From positions 439,878-503,877 of the forward strand of contig NZ_JADPRT010000004.1 of the NCBI RefSeq assembly GCF_015690355.1: a DNA stretch of 64,000 bases, written 5' to 3'. The stretch is from Streptacidiphilus fuscans (lineage in GTDB: Bacteria > Actinomycetota > Actinomycetes > Streptomycetales > Streptomycetaceae). Both the position numbers and the translations under genes were made by a program. The notes beneath the pieces are model-generated. The model did no database searches and was not told where the DNA came from. It saw nothing but the letters and a program-made list of their open reading frames with translations. Positions 42,675 to 51,521 of this stretch are shown in pieces. Every line of letters begins with the position of its first letter. Positions within the stretch are counted from its first letter, which is position 1.

Positions 42675-44002
42675 CCGCCGTTCAGGATCTCGCTCAGCAG
42701 GAGCTTGCCCTTCCGGACCTGGCCCAGCAGCACGGCGAGGTCTACGAGGACCTCACCCTCGACAGCATCGAGTACGCCGTCGCCGAACTCGCCGCCGGGC
42801 GCGGCATCGTGGTCGTCGACGACGAGAACCGCGAGAACGAGGGCGACTTGGTCTTCGCCGCCGAGCTCGCCACGCCCGAGCTGGTCGCCTTCGCCATGCG
42901 CGAGTGCCGCGGCCTGCTCTGCGTGCCGATGGTCGGCGAGGACCTGGACCGGCTGGAGCTGGACCAGATGGTCCAGCAGAACACCGAGTCGATGCGCACC
43001 GCCTTCACCGTCTCGGTCGACGCCCGCGAGGGCACCACCACCGGGATCTCCGCCGCCGACCGGGCGCTGACGATCCGTATGCTCGCCGACCCGACCACCG
43101 TCCCCGGCGACTTCGTCCGCCCCGGCCACGTCTTTCCGCTGCGCTCCCGCGCGGGCGGCGTGCTGGAGCGCGACGGGCACACCGAGGCAGGGCCGGACCT
43201 GTGCCGCCTGGCCGGGCTGCGTCCGGCCGCCGCGATCTGCGAGATCGCCAACGACGACGGCACCATGGCGCGGCTGCCGGAGCTGGTCCCGTTCGCGCGC
43301 CGCCACGGCATGGCCATCGTCTCCATCGAGGACCTGATCGCCTACCGCCGTCGCACCGAGGCGCGCGTCACCCGGGCGGCGACCACCTCGCTGCCCACCG
43401 AGCACGGCTCGTTCACCGCGCTCGGCTACCGCAGCGAGCCGGACGGCGTCGAGCACATCGCCCTGGTCGCGGGCGGTCTCGGCCCGGACGGACGGCTGCC
43501 GGACGGCGAGGATGTGCTGGTCCGGGTCCACTCCGAGTGCCTGACCGGCGACGTCTTCGGCTCGCTGCGCTGCGACTGCGGGCCGCAGCTGGGCGCCTCG
43601 CTCGACCGGATAGCGCAGGAGGGCCGCGGCGTCGTCCTGTACCTGCGGGGTCACGAGGGCCGCGGCATCGGCCTGCTGCACAAGCTGCGCGCCTACGAGC
43701 TGCAGGAGGACGGCCGCGACACGGTCGACGCCAACCTGGAGTTGGGCCTGCCTGCCGACGCCCGCGACTACCGCGCCGCCGCGATGATCCTTGCGGACCT
43801 CGGCGTCCGCTCGGTGCGGCTGCTGAGCAACAACCCCGACAAGCACGAGGCGCTCAGCGGTCACGGCGTCCAGGTGACGGACCGTGAGGCCGTGCGCGTC
43901 GGCGTCGGCGAGCACAACCTGCGCTACCTGCTGACCAAGCGCGACCGGATGGGCCACGACCTGCCGTGGCTGGACGAGCCCGTTCCGGCCCACAGCGCCT
44001 GA
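42671..44002 (+). CDS. ribAB: Bifunctional DHBP synthase / GTP cyclohydrolase II
   Basis: A 443-aa fusion. The N-terminal RibB domain (about 25-235) makes 3,4-dihydroxy-2-butanone-4-phosphate ([36 protein letters not shown]). The C-terminal RibA domain (about 245-430) opens GTP, with the zinc site [31 protein letters not shown] and LLSNNPDK. A 25-residue Gln/Leu-rich N-terminal extension precedes the RibB domain. Its ATG overlaps the ribM stop. It starts both branches of riboflavin synthesis; no ribD/ribG gene is in this operon. Confidence 0.96.
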   Translation: MTAVQDLAQQELALPDLAQQHGEVYEDLTLDSIEYAVAELAAGRGIVVVDDENRENEGDLVFAAELATPELVAFAMRECRGLLCVPMVGEDLDRLELDQMVQQNTESMRTAFTVSVDAREGTTTGISAADRALTIRMLADPTTVPGDFVRPGHVFPLRSRAGGVLERDGHTEAGPDLCRLAGLRPAAAICEIANDDGTMARLPELVPFARRHGMAIVSIEDLIAYRRRTEARVTRAATTSLPTEHGSFTALGYRSEPDGVEHIALVAGGLGPDGRLPDGEDVLVRVHSECLTGDVFGSLRCDCGPQLGASLDRIAQEGRGVVLYLRGHEGRGIGLLHKLRAYELQEDGRDTVDANLELGLPADARDYRAAAMILADLGVRSVRLLSNNPDKHEALSGHGVQVTDREAVRVGVGEHNLRYLLTKRDRMGHDLPWLDEPVPAHSA

Positions 44003-44083
44003 CAGCCACACGCACGGCCGAAGAACGACCACCGAGAAACACCACCCAGAACACCGAGAATCACCACCGAGAGGACGAGGCAA

Positions 44084-44560
44084 GTGAGCGGCGAGGGAGC
44101 CCCCAAGCTCGACGTGCAGGGCGCGAAGGACCTGAAGGTCGCGGTTGTCGCGGCGCAGTGGCACACCGTGGTCATGGACGGTCTGATCGCGGGCGCCGAG
44201 CGGGCGCTGGACGAGTACGGCGTCACCGACCGCACGCTGCTGCGCGTGCCCGGCAGCTTCGAGCTGCCGGTGGCCGCCAAGGTGCTCGCGGCCTGTGAGT
44301 ACGACGCGATCGTCGCGCTCGGCGTCGTCATCCGAGGCGGAACACCCCACTTCGACTTTGTGTGCGAGGCCGCGACCATGGGCCTGACCCAGGTCTCCGT
44401 GGACTCCGGGATCCCGGTCGGTTTCGGCCTGCTCACCTGCGACAACGAGCAGCAGGCGCTGGACCGGGCGGGACTGCCCGACTCCAAGGAGGACAAGGGC
44501 CACGAGGCGACCACCGCGGCGCTCAGCACGGCCGTGCTGCTCCGCGGCCTGGCCGGCTGA
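44084..44560 (+). CDS. ribH: 6,7-dimethyl-8-ribityllumazine synthase
   Basis: A 158-aa enzyme condensing the RibA/D product with the RibB product. Family motifs are [50 protein letters not shown] (catalytic His) and [21 protein letters not shown] 44084 is preceded by GAGGACGAGG. Unlike the tight upstream genes it is separated from ribAB by 81 nt of A/C-rich ACCACCGAGA-like repeats with no hairpin, so it is probably still in the operon. Confidence 0.95.
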   Translation: MSGEGAPKLDVQGAKDLKVAVVAAQWHTVVMDGLIAGAERALDEYGVTDRTLLRVPGSFELPVAAKVLAACEYDAIVALGVVIRGGTPHFDFVCEAATMGLTQVSVDSGIPVGFGLLTCDNEQQALDRAGLPDSKEDKGHEATTAALSTAVLLRGLAG

Positions 44561-44658
44561 CCCTCTCCAGGTGTCGACAGGCTTGTTGTCCATGACGCCG
44601 TCCGTACGGTGGGACGACACGACCTGTTCCCGGGGAAGCACGTAGGGTGGAGCCCATC

Positions 44659-44928
44659 ATGGCGCAGAAGACATTCGAAGAGCTCTTCACCGAGCTGCAG
44701 CAGAAGGCCACCTCCGGCGCGACCGGTTCGCGCACCGCCGAGCTGGTCGGCCTGGGCGTCCACGCCATCGGCAAGAAGGTCGTCGAGGAGGCGGCCGAGG
44801 TGTGGATGGCCGCCGAGCACGAGTCCGACGAGCGGACCGCCGAGGAGATCTCCCAGCTGCTGTACCACCTGCAGGTGATGATGGTCGCGCGCGGCCTCAG
44901 CCTGGAAGACGTCTACGCCCATCTGTAG
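44659..44928 (+). CDS. hisE: Phosphoribosyl-ATP pyrophosphatase
   Basis: An 89-aa MazG-like enzyme of histidine synthesis (second step), with [29 protein letters not shown] (metal-binding Glu cluster), [19 protein letters not shown] 44659 gives the usual length. It is located between ribH and hisG, as in other streptomycetes. A hairpin follows directly, before hisG. Confidence 0.95.
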   Translation: MAQKTFEELFTELQQKATSGATGSRTAELVGLGVHAIGKKVVEEAAEVWMAAEHESDERTAEEISQLLYHLQVMMVARGLSLEDVYAHL

Positions 44929-44948
44929 ACCCCGCGTGTCATGACGCA

Positions 44949-44978
44949 GCGGGGCACCGAGCCGTTTCGGTGCCCCGC
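44949..44978 (+). terminator. Hairpin between hisE and hisG (terminator or attenuator)
   Basis: A 12-bp perfect stem, GCGGGGCACCGA with TCGGTGCCCCGC, 6-nt loop, followed by TTCTT. It would end or attenuate transcription between two genes of the same pathway. Confidence 0.8.
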
Positions 44979-45046
44979 TTCTTCGTGTCCGGGGCCTGAT
45001 TCCGCGGACGTCTCGTCACCTGCACCAACCAGCTCTTCCCACCGCT

Positions 45047-45082
45047 CAGTTCACCGAGTTCACCCAGTTCACGCAGTTCACC
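45047..45082 (+). repeat. Four 9-bp tandem repeats just upstream of hisG
   Basis: CAGTTCACC, GAGTTCACC, CAGTTCACG, CAGTTCACC in direct tandem, ending 30 nt before the hisG start. In one frame this encodes Val-His-x repeats (HRSVHRVHPVHAVHP) within an open frame that begins with ATG 44941. That frame has no ribosome site and overlaps the hairpin. Confidence 0.75.
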
Positions 45083-45112
45083 CACGCAGCACCGGACGAA
45101 AGGCCAAGACCC

Positions 45113-45958
45113 ATGCTCCGCATCGCCGTCCCCAACAAGGGCTCCCTCGCCGAACCGGCGGCCGGCATGCTCCATGAGGCCGGGTACCGCCAGCGCAAGG
45201 ACAGCAAGGAGCTGGTCCTGGTCGACCCGGAGAACAACGTCGAGTTCTTCTACCTGCGCCCGCGCGACATCGCGATCTACGTCGGCTCCGGCCGTCTCGA
45301 CGTCGGCTTCACCGGCCGCGACCTGCTGCTGGACTCCGGGGCCAACGCGGAGGAGATCCTCTCGCTCGGCTTCGCCGGCTCGACCTTCCGCTTCGCCGGC
45401 CCGCCCGGGGTCGCCACCAGCGTCAAGGACCTGGAGGGCCGCCGGATCGCCACCTCCTACACCGGCCTGGTCGAGAAGCACCTGGCCGACGCGGGCGTCT
45501 CCGCCACCGTGACCAAGCTGGACGGCGCCGTCGAGACCGCCGTGCAGCTCGGCGTCGCCGACGTGATCGCCGACGTGGTGGAGACCGGCACGAGCCTGCG
45601 CAACGCCGGTATGGAGGTCTTCGGCGAGCCGATCCTGGTCTCCGACGCGGTGGTGATCCGTTCCGTCGGCGCGACCGAGGACCCCGCCGTCGACCAGTTC
45701 ATGCGGCGTCTGCAGGGCGTCCTGGTGGCCCGTCGGTACGTGATGATGGACTACGACATCCGTGCGGAGCGCGTCGCCGAGGCGGTCGCGCTGACTCCCG
45801 GCCTGGAGTCGCCGACCGTCTCCCCCCTGCACAGCGAGGGCTGGGTGGCGGTCCGGTCGATGGTGCTGCGCAAGGAGGCCCAGCGGATCATGGACGACCT
45901 GTGGGGCATCGGGGCGCGCGCCATCCTGGTGACCAACATCCACGCCTGCCGTCTCTGA
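45113..45958 (+). CDS. hisG: ATP phosphoribosyltransferase, long form
   Basis: A 281-aa enzyme catalysing the first step of histidine synthesis. It has the catalytic type II periplasmic-binding-like domains (MLRIAVPNKGSLAEPAAGML; PRDIAIYVGSGRLDVGFTG; ADVIADVVETGTSLRNAGM with the PRPP loop). A C-terminal ACT-like regulatory domain (about 210-281, ESPTVSPLHSEGWVAV) is present, so it should be feedback-inhibited by histidine without HisZ. GAAAGG precedes ATG 45113. Confidence 0.95.
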   Translation: MLRIAVPNKGSLAEPAAGMLHEAGYRQRKDSKELVLVDPENNVEFFYLRPRDIAIYVGSGRLDVGFTGRDLLLDSGANAEEILSLGFAGSTFRFAGPPGVATSVKDLEGRRIATSYTGLVEKHLADAGVSATVTKLDGAVETAVQLGVADVIADVVETGTSLRNAGMEVFGEPILVSDAVVIRSVGATEDPAVDQFMRRLQGVLVARRYVMMDYDIRAERVAEAVALTPGLESPTVSPLHSEGWVAVRSMVLRKEAQRIMDDLWGIGARAILVTNIHACRL

Positions 45959-46043
45959 GAGGCCAACCCACCCGTGCATCCTTGGCGGTCACCGGGGGAG
46001 GATCACTGGTGAACCACGAGGGAGACACTGTGGAGGCGCTGAC

Positions 46044-46508
46044 ATGACCGCCCGCCCGAGCCGGGTGACCGGGCCGCCGACGTTGCCGCACACCTGGCGG
46101 CCGGTGCTGACCCGCGTCGTGCTGCTCGGGCTGGCGGTGCTCTCCGTGGCGTTCTTCGCGACCATCGCGATCCTCTCCGCGCCCGACTGGCAGCGCCACG
46201 ACCGGATCGGCATCGGCAGCTCCGGCGTGGTCTTCGCGATCGTCCTGGTGGTGCTGGCCCGTCCCAAGGCCAAGGCCGACCGGACCGGGCTGACGGTGGT
46301 CAACTTCGTCCGCACGCGCCGCCTGGAGTGGCCGCAGATCGTCTCGGTCAACCTGCGGCAGGGCGACCCGTGGGTGCTGCTCGACCTCGCCGACGGGGAC
46401 ACGCTCGCGGTCGTCGCGATCCAGCCGGGCGCGGGACGGCGTCAGGCGGCCCGGATGGCCAACGAGTTGCAGGCGTGCGTCGACGCCTACGGGACGGCAC
46501 AGCGCTGA
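46044..46508 (+). CDS. PH-domain membrane protein (CFP-6/PF10756-like)
   Basis: A 154-aa protein with two membrane helices (about 22-45 and 55-72) and a C-terminal bacterial PH-like domain (TVVNFVRTRRLEWPQIVSVN, WVLLDLADGDTLAVVAIQ). It belongs to the family of the low-molecular-weight antigen CFP-6, whose function is unknown. GGAGG lies 7 nt before the ATG. It follows hisG by 85 nt, an arrangement repeated in related genomes. Confidence 0.82.
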   Translation: MTARPSRVTGPPTLPHTWRPVLTRVVLLGLAVLSVAFFATIAILSAPDWQRHDRIGIGSSGVVFAIVLVVLARPKAKADRTGLTVVNFVRTRRLEWPQIVSVNLRQGDPWVLLDLADGDTLAVVAIQPGAGRRQAARMANELQACVDAYGTAQR

Positions 46509-46642
46509 CCGGGCCGGGAAGCATGCCGCCGACCGGAACGGCACATCGCTGACCTGCGTCGTTCATCCGGAGTTTTCAGGCATCCTGGTACGGTAGGCGT
46601 CTTTGCCAAAACTTTGGATGACCTGGAGAAGTTGCCCCGTCC

Positions 46643-48088
46643 ATGGACCCTCACAGTATCGCCGCGGCCTGGCTGCTGTTCGGCATCGCCGTCCTGCTGA
46701 TCCTGGCCAACGGCGTCTTCGTGGCCGCCGAGTTCGCCTTCGTCACCGTCGACCGGGGGGAGGTGGACCGGGCCGCGGCGGCGGGGGACCGGCGGGCCGC
46801 CGGGGTCGCGCGGGCACTGCGCACCCTCTCCTTCGAGCTCTCCGGCGCACAGCTCGGCATCACCGTCACCTCGCTGCTCGTCGGCGTGCTGGCCAACCCC
46901 GCACTGGCCCGGCTGCTCTCGCCGCCGTTGACGTCCCTGGGTCTGCCCGGGTCGGTCGCGACCGGGGTGGCGGCGGTGGTCGGGTTGGTGATGGCGACCG
47001 TGCTGCAGATGGTGATCGGCGAGCTGGTCCCGAAGAACTGGGCGATCTCGCGTCCGCTCCAGGTGGCCCGCGCGGTCGCCGCGCCGCAGCGGATCTTCTC
47101 CACGCTCTGCCGCCCGCTGATCCTGCTGCTCAACGGGATCGCCAACCGGATCGTCCGCGGGTTCGGCCTGGAGCCCGCCGAGGAGCTCGCCTCCGCGCGC
47201 AGCGCCGAGGAACTGGTCGCGCTGGCCCGCCACTCGGCGAGCGAGGGCGCGCTGGAGAGCGACACCGCCGACCTGTTCGTCCGCACGCTCGGCCTGGCCG
47301 AGCTGACGGCGGAGAGCGTGATGACCCCGCGCATCGACGTCGCCGCGCTGGAGGACCACGCCACCGCCGCCGACGTGCTCAACCTGACCCGGGCGACCGG
47401 GCTCTCCCGCTTCCCCGTCTACCGTCAGTCGATCGACGACGTGGTCGGCGTGGTGACGCTGAAGGACGCGCTCGCCGTGCGGGCAGGGAACCGCGCCGCG
47501 GTGCGGGTCGGCGCGCTCGCCTCGCCGCCGCTGCTGGTGCCGGAGACGCTGCCCGCCGACCGGTTGCTTGACCTGCTGCGCAGCCGTCAGCAACTGGCCG
47601 TGGTGGTCGACGAGTACGGCGGGACGGCCGGGGTGGCGACGCTGGAGGACATCGTCGAGGAGATGGTCGGCGAGGTCCAGGACGAGCACGACCCCGCCGA
47701 CCTGCCCGAACTGCGGCCGGTCGCGGCCGTCGAGGGCCGGTCGGCGTGGGAGGCGGAGGGCCGCTGCCGCGTCGACGTACTGGAGTCCGTCGGCCTGCGG
47801 GCGCCGGACGGCCCGTACGAGACGGTCGCCGGTCTGCTCACCGACCTGCTCGGCCGCCTGCCCGCGGAGGGCGACAGCGCGGAGCTGCCCGGCTGGCGGC
47901 TCACCGCGCTGGAGGTGCAGCGGCACCGCACCGAACTGGTCCGCCTGGAACGCCTGGTGGACCCGGAACAGCGCGATCACCGAAACCACCGCGACCGGAA
48001 CCATGGGCACCGCTCCGATCGTGCCGCGCAGGGTCCGGCCAGTCCGACGAGCCCGGCGAGTCCGGCGAGCCCGGCGGGTGAGCGATGA
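46643..48088 (+). CDS. CNNM/CorC-like hemolysin-family transporter (first of pair)
   Basis: A 481-aa protein. A DUF21 membrane domain (about 1-190: LILANGVFVAAEFAFVTVDR, MVIGELVPKNWAI) is followed by a CBS pair (about 205-325: ESVMTPRIDVAALE, LAVVVDEYGGTAGVATLEDI) and a CorC_HlyC domain (about 340-440). Related CNNM/CorC proteins export or regulate Mg2+/Co2+. A repetitive SPTSPASPASPAG tail ends the protein. It overlaps the next gene by 4 nt. The pair probably forms a heteromer. Confidence 0.9.
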   Translation: MDPHSIAAAWLLFGIAVLLILANGVFVAAEFAFVTVDRGEVDRAAAAGDRRAAGVARALRTLSFELSGAQLGITVTSLLVGVLANPALARLLSPPLTSLGLPGSVATGVAAVVGLVMATVLQMVIGELVPKNWAISRPLQVARAVAAPQRIFSTLCRPLILLLNGIANRIVRGFGLEPAEELASARSAEELVALARHSASEGALESDTADLFVRTLGLAELTAESVMTPRIDVAALEDHATAADVLNLTRATGLSRFPVYRQSIDDVVGVVTLKDALAVRAGNRAAVRVGALASPPLLVPETLPADRLLDLLRSRQQLAVVVDEYGGTAGVATLEDIVEEMVGEVQDEHDPADLPELRPVAAVEGRSAWEAEGRCRVDVLESVGLRAPDGPYETVAGLLTDLLGRLPAEGDSAELPGWRLTALEVQRHRTELVRLERLVDPEQRDHRNHRDRNHGHRSDRAAQGPASPTSPASPASPAGER

Positions 48089-49164
48089 ACGTTCTCGAAC
48101 TCGCGCTCGCCATCCTGCTCGTGCTCGGCAACGCCTTCTTCGTCGGCGCGGAGTTCGCGCTGGTCTCGGTGCGCCGCAGCCAGGTCGAGCCGCTGGCGGA
48201 GGCCGGAGACCGGCGCGCGGCCATAGTCGTGCGCGCACTCGAAGACGTCACCGCGATGATGGCCGCCGCCCAACTCGGGATCACCGTCTGCTCGTTGCTC
48301 CTCGGCGCGCTGGCCGAACCGGCCCTGGCCGGACTGCTGGCAGGCCCGTTCCACGCGCTCGGCGTGCCCGAGCAGCTGGTGCACCCGATCTCCTACGTGC
48401 TGGCGCTGGCCGTCGTCGTCGCACTGCACATGGTGATCGGCGAGATGGTCCCGAAGAACATCGCGCTGGCCACCCCCGAGCGCGCCGCGCTCGTCCTCGG
48501 CCCGCCGCTGGCGGCGATCGCCCGCACACTGCGGCCCTTCATCGGGTTCCTCAACGCCTGCGCCGAGCTGCTGCTGCGGCTGATCCGCGTGGAGTCCAAG
48601 GACGAGATCGACGCCGCCTACACCAGCGAGCAGCTCGGGCATCTGATCAACGACTCCTACGCGGCGGGCCTGTTGGCCGGACACGCGCAGGAGCGGCTGG
48701 AGGACGCGCTGGAGCTGGGGCTGCGGCCGGTGCGCGAGGTCGTCATGCCGATGGACCGTCTGGTCACGGTCGACCGCACGGTGACCGCCGAGGGCCTGGA
48801 GGAACTGGCCGTCCGCACCGGCTACTCCCGCTTCCCCGTCGTCGGCGACTCGATCGGCGACCCGGTAGGTGACTCGGTCGGTGACGAGCCGTCCCCGGGG
48901 TTCCTCGGCTACCTGCACGTCAAGGACGTGCTGGATCTCGAGGAGCGGGACGCGACGGTGCCGCAGCGCCTGTGGCGGCCGATCCTCACCCTGTGCGGGG
49001 ACCTTCCGCTGGACGACGCGCTCGGCCAGATGCGCCACTCCGCCGCGCATCTGGCGGGCGTCGTGGACGCCGAGGGACGCACTCTGGGCCTGGTCGCGCT
49101 GGAAGACGTACTTGAGGAACTGGTCGGTGAGGTCCACGATCCTGATCACCGTGCCACCCGCTAG
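48085..49164 (+). CDS. CNNM/CorC-like hemolysin-family transporter (second of pair)
   Basis: A 359-aa paralogue of the preceding protein: DUF21 membrane domain (VLGNAFFVGAEFALVSVRR, MVIGEMVPKNIAL) and CBS pair (VREVVMPMDRLVTV; LGLVALEDVLEELVGEV). It lacks the CorC_HlyC domain. The first CBS contains an inserted repeat GDSIGDPVGDSVGDE. Start ATG overlaps the upstream stop (ATGA). This two-gene arrangement is usual in actinobacteria. Substrate is presumably Mg2+ or another divalent cation. Confidence 0.9.
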   Translation: MNVLELALAILLVLGNAFFVGAEFALVSVRRSQVEPLAEAGDRRAAIVVRALEDVTAMMAAAQLGITVCSLLLGALAEPALAGLLAGPFHALGVPEQLVHPISYVLALAVVVALHMVIGEMVPKNIALATPERAALVLGPPLAAIARTLRPFIGFLNACAELLLRLIRVESKDEIDAAYTSEQLGHLINDSYAAGLLAGHAQERLEDALELGLRPVREVVMPMDRLVTVDRTVTAEGLEELAVRTGYSRFPVVGDSIGDPVGDSVGDEPSPGFLGYLHVKDVLDLEERDATVPQRLWRPILTLCGDLPLDDALGQMRHSAAHLAGVVDAEGRTLGLVALEDVLEELVGEVHDPDHRATR

Positions 49165-49173
49165 GGTGACACC

Positions 49174-49199
49174 CGGTCAGTCGAATGAACGACTGACCG
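49174..49199. promoter_or_regulatory. Inverted repeat between CNNM pair and ABC transporter
   Basis: CGGTCAGTCG and CGACTGACCG, 10-bp perfect arms around AATGAA, 10 nt after the stop and 24 nt before the next start. It could be a weak terminator or an operator for the ABC genes. Confidence 0.6.
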
Positions 49200-49222
49200 A
49201 TTGACAGCCTCACGGGGGAGTG

Positions 49223-50182
49223 ATGAGCAACGTGAGCGATCGAAGGCTTGAAGTCGATCGTGTCTCCAAGCGTTACGGCGACACCGTCGCGCTGGACGGT
49301 ATGGCTTTCGACGTCCGGGCCGGAGAGATCTTCGGCTTCGTCGGAAGCAACGGCGCCGGCAAGACCACCACCATGCGGATCATCCTGGGCGTGCTGGCCG
49401 CCGACTCCGGCGAGGTCCGCTGGGACGGCGCGCCGGTGACGCTGGAGACCCGCAGCCGCATCGGCTACATGCCGGAGGAGCGCGGCCTCTACCCGCGGAT
49501 GAAGGTCGGCGAGCAGCTGGAGTACCTGGCCCGCCTGCACGGCCTCACCCGCGCCGACGCGGTCAGCGCCGCCCGGACCTGGTCCGAGCGCCTGGGCGTC
49601 GAGGCCCGCTTCGGTGACGAGGTGCAGAAGCTGAGCCTCGGCAACCAGCAGCGCGTCCAGTTGGCCGCCGCGCTGGTCCACCACCCGGAGATACTCGTCC
49701 TCGACGAGCCCTTCTCCGGCCTGGACCCGGTGGCCGTGGACGTGATGAGCGAGGTGCTCCGCGAGAAGGTCGCCGAGGGCATCCCGGTCATCTTCTCCAG
49801 CCACCAGCTCGACCTGGTCGAGCGGCTCTGCGACCGCGTCGGCATCGTCCGCGCGGGCACCATGGTCGCTTGCGACACCGTCGAGGCGCTGCGCGCCTCC
49901 GGCGGCGAGGAACTGCTGGTCCACGCGCCGGAGGCACCAAACGGATGGGCGGACGGCCTGCCCGGCGTCAGCGTTCGCGGCCATGACGCCGGACGCACGG
50001 TCCTCGCCCTCGCCGACGGCGCCGACGACCAGGCGGTTCTGGCCGCAGCGCTGGCCACCGGCCCGGTCCGCGAGTTCGCCCGCCGCCGCTCCACGCTGAC
50101 GGAGCTCTTCCGGCACGTGGTCAGCACGGACAACACTGCCGCCGGCACTGCTGTCGGCACGACGGGGGAGAGGGTTCAGTGA
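49223..50182 (+). CDS. ABC transporter ATP-binding protein (NatA-like)
   Basis: A 319-aa ATPase: Walker A GSNGAGKTT, Q-loop GYMPEERGLYPRMKV, signature LSLGNQQR, Walker B ILVLDEPFSGLDP, switch FSSHQLDLVE. The GNQQ signature and MPEERGLYPRM are characteristic of the NatA/Na+ exporter type and related drug exporters. The C-terminal 80 residues form a small regulatory domain. ATG 49223 is close to GGGGGAG, and GTG 49232 is possible. It overlaps its permease gene by 4 nt (GTGA). Confidence 0.9.
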   Translation: MSNVSDRRLEVDRVSKRYGDTVALDGMAFDVRAGEIFGFVGSNGAGKTTTMRIILGVLAADSGEVRWDGAPVTLETRSRIGYMPEERGLYPRMKVGEQLEYLARLHGLTRADAVSAARTWSERLGVEARFGDEVQKLSLGNQQRVQLAAALVHHPEILVLDEPFSGLDPVAVDVMSEVLREKVAEGIPVIFSSHQLDLVERLCDRVGIVRAGTMVACDTVEALRASGGEELLVHAPEAPNGWADGLPGVSVRGHDAGRTVLALADGADDQAVLAAALATGPVREFARRRSTLTELFRHVVSTDNTAAGTAVGTTGERVQ

Positions 50183-51345
50183 GCAGCGAGCAGCACAACC
50201 GCCTGGAGGTCGGCAGCGGGGAGGCGATCCGGCTGGTCGCCGGTCGCGAACTGCGGGTCCGGCTCCGCTCCAAGGCGTTCCTGATCGTGATGGCGATCTC
50301 CGCCCTCGCGTTCGTCGCCCTGCCGATCATCACCAAGTTCGCCCACTCGTCGCCGAGCACGGCCAAGGTCGCGGTCACCCAGCAGGAGGCCGCCTACGGC
50401 AACTCCCTGGAGCAGATCGCGAACGCGCTCCACCAGAACGTCTCGGTCACGGTCGTCCCGGACGCGGCGGCGGGCACGGCCCTGGTCCAGAGCGGCAAGG
50501 TCGACGCCTTCGCGGTCCACACTTCCGGCAGCGGAACGGCGGTGACCGTCAAGAAGACCCTGCCGGACTCGCTCAAGACCGTCCTCTCCCTGGTCGGCCA
50601 GCAACCCACGCTGGCGTCGCAGCAGGTCCAGGTCACGGCGCTGGAGAAGAACGACCCGCAGCAGGGCCAGAAGATCACCATCGCGATCGCGGCCGGGCTG
50701 CTGATGTACCTGATCCTGATGACGGTCGGTCAGATGGTGGCCCAGGGCGTGGTCGAGGAGAAGAGCAGCCGCGTCGTCGAACTGCTGCTCGCCACGATCA
50801 AGCCGTGGCAGCTGCTGGCGGGCAAGGTCGCGGGCATCGCGGTGATCGGCGCGCTGCAGCTGGTCGTGCCGAGCGTGATCGGCCTGGCCATCGGCATGGC
50901 CGACGGCCAGTTGAACCTCCCGCTCAGCGCGTCGGTCGGCAGCTTCGCCTGGACGCTGGCCTGGTTCCTGGCGGGCTTCTGGCTCTTCGCCATGATCTTC
51001 GCCTCGGCCGGCGCGATGGTCTCCCGCCAGGAGGACCTCGGCGGTGTGATGGCGCCGATCATCATGCCGCTGGTCGTCGGCTGGGTCGTCGCCATCTCGG
51101 TCCTGCCGAGCAACCCGCAGAACCAGCTCGCCGAGGTTCTTTCCTTCGTCCCGCTGACGGCCCCGGAGATCATGCCCATGCGCTGGGCGCTCGGCGTGGC
51201 CCCGCTCTGGCAGGTCCTCGTCTCCCTGGCCCTCACCCTCGCCTGCGGCGCGGTGATGCTGCGCTTCGCGGGACGGATCTACCGCAACTCCGTCCTGCGG
51301 AGCGGGGCCAGGGTGCCGCTCAAGGAGGCGTTGAAGGCGGCGTAG
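50179..51345 (+). CDS. ABC-2 transporter permease (NatB-like)
   Basis: A 388-aa membrane protein. The first helix (about 33-52) is followed by a large extracellular domain (about 55-165), then five C-terminal helices, with GVVEEKSSRVVELLLATIKP before the second core helix. This is the ABC-2 exporter layout of NatB (Na+/drug efflux). It is translationally coupled to NatA. Substrate unknown. Its stop codon abuts the full copy of the dispersed palindromic element. Confidence 0.9.
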   Translation: MSSEQHNRLEVGSGEAIRLVAGRELRVRLRSKAFLIVMAISALAFVALPIITKFAHSSPSTAKVAVTQQEAAYGNSLEQIANALHQNVSVTVVPDAAAGTALVQSGKVDAFAVHTSGSGTAVTVKKTLPDSLKTVLSLVGQQPTLASQQVQVTALEKNDPQQGQKITIAIAAGLLMYLILMTVGQMVAQGVVEEKSSRVVELLLATIKPWQLLAGKVAGIAVIGALQLVVPSVIGLAIGMADGQLNLPLSASVGSFAWTLAWFLAGFWLFAMIFASAGAMVSRQEDLGGVMAPIIMPLVVGWVVAISVLPSNPQNQLAEVLSFVPLTAPEIMPMRWALGVAPLWQVLVSLALTLACGAVMLRFAGRIYRNSVLRSGARVPLKEALKAA

Positions 51346-51506
51346 TAGTTGCACTGCCTCGGGGGCGCGGGGCTCTGCTGATTTGCGGCTCCGCCGCGTG
51401 GGCGCGACAAGCCACCCTGTGTGGTGAGTCGCCGATCGAGCAGGGCCATTCGCACAGGGTGGTTGCTCGCGCAGTTCCCCGCGCCCCTGAGGAAGGTGCA
51501 AGTACC
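51346..51506. repeat. Nested palindromic element (full copy)
   Basis: The outer arms are AGTTGCACTGCCTCGGGGGC (left, from 51347) and GCCCCTGAGGAAGGTGCA (right, near 51483-51500), each with an adjoining GCGCGGGG or CCCCGCGC. The inner arms are AAGCCACCCTGTG (from 51409) and CACAGGGTGGTT (51453-51464). The whole could fold into one long hairpin. Half copies occur at 18850, 59309 and 63213, each directly after a stop codon. Confidence 0.75.
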
Positions 51507-51521
51507 TGCGGGAGTGAAAAG

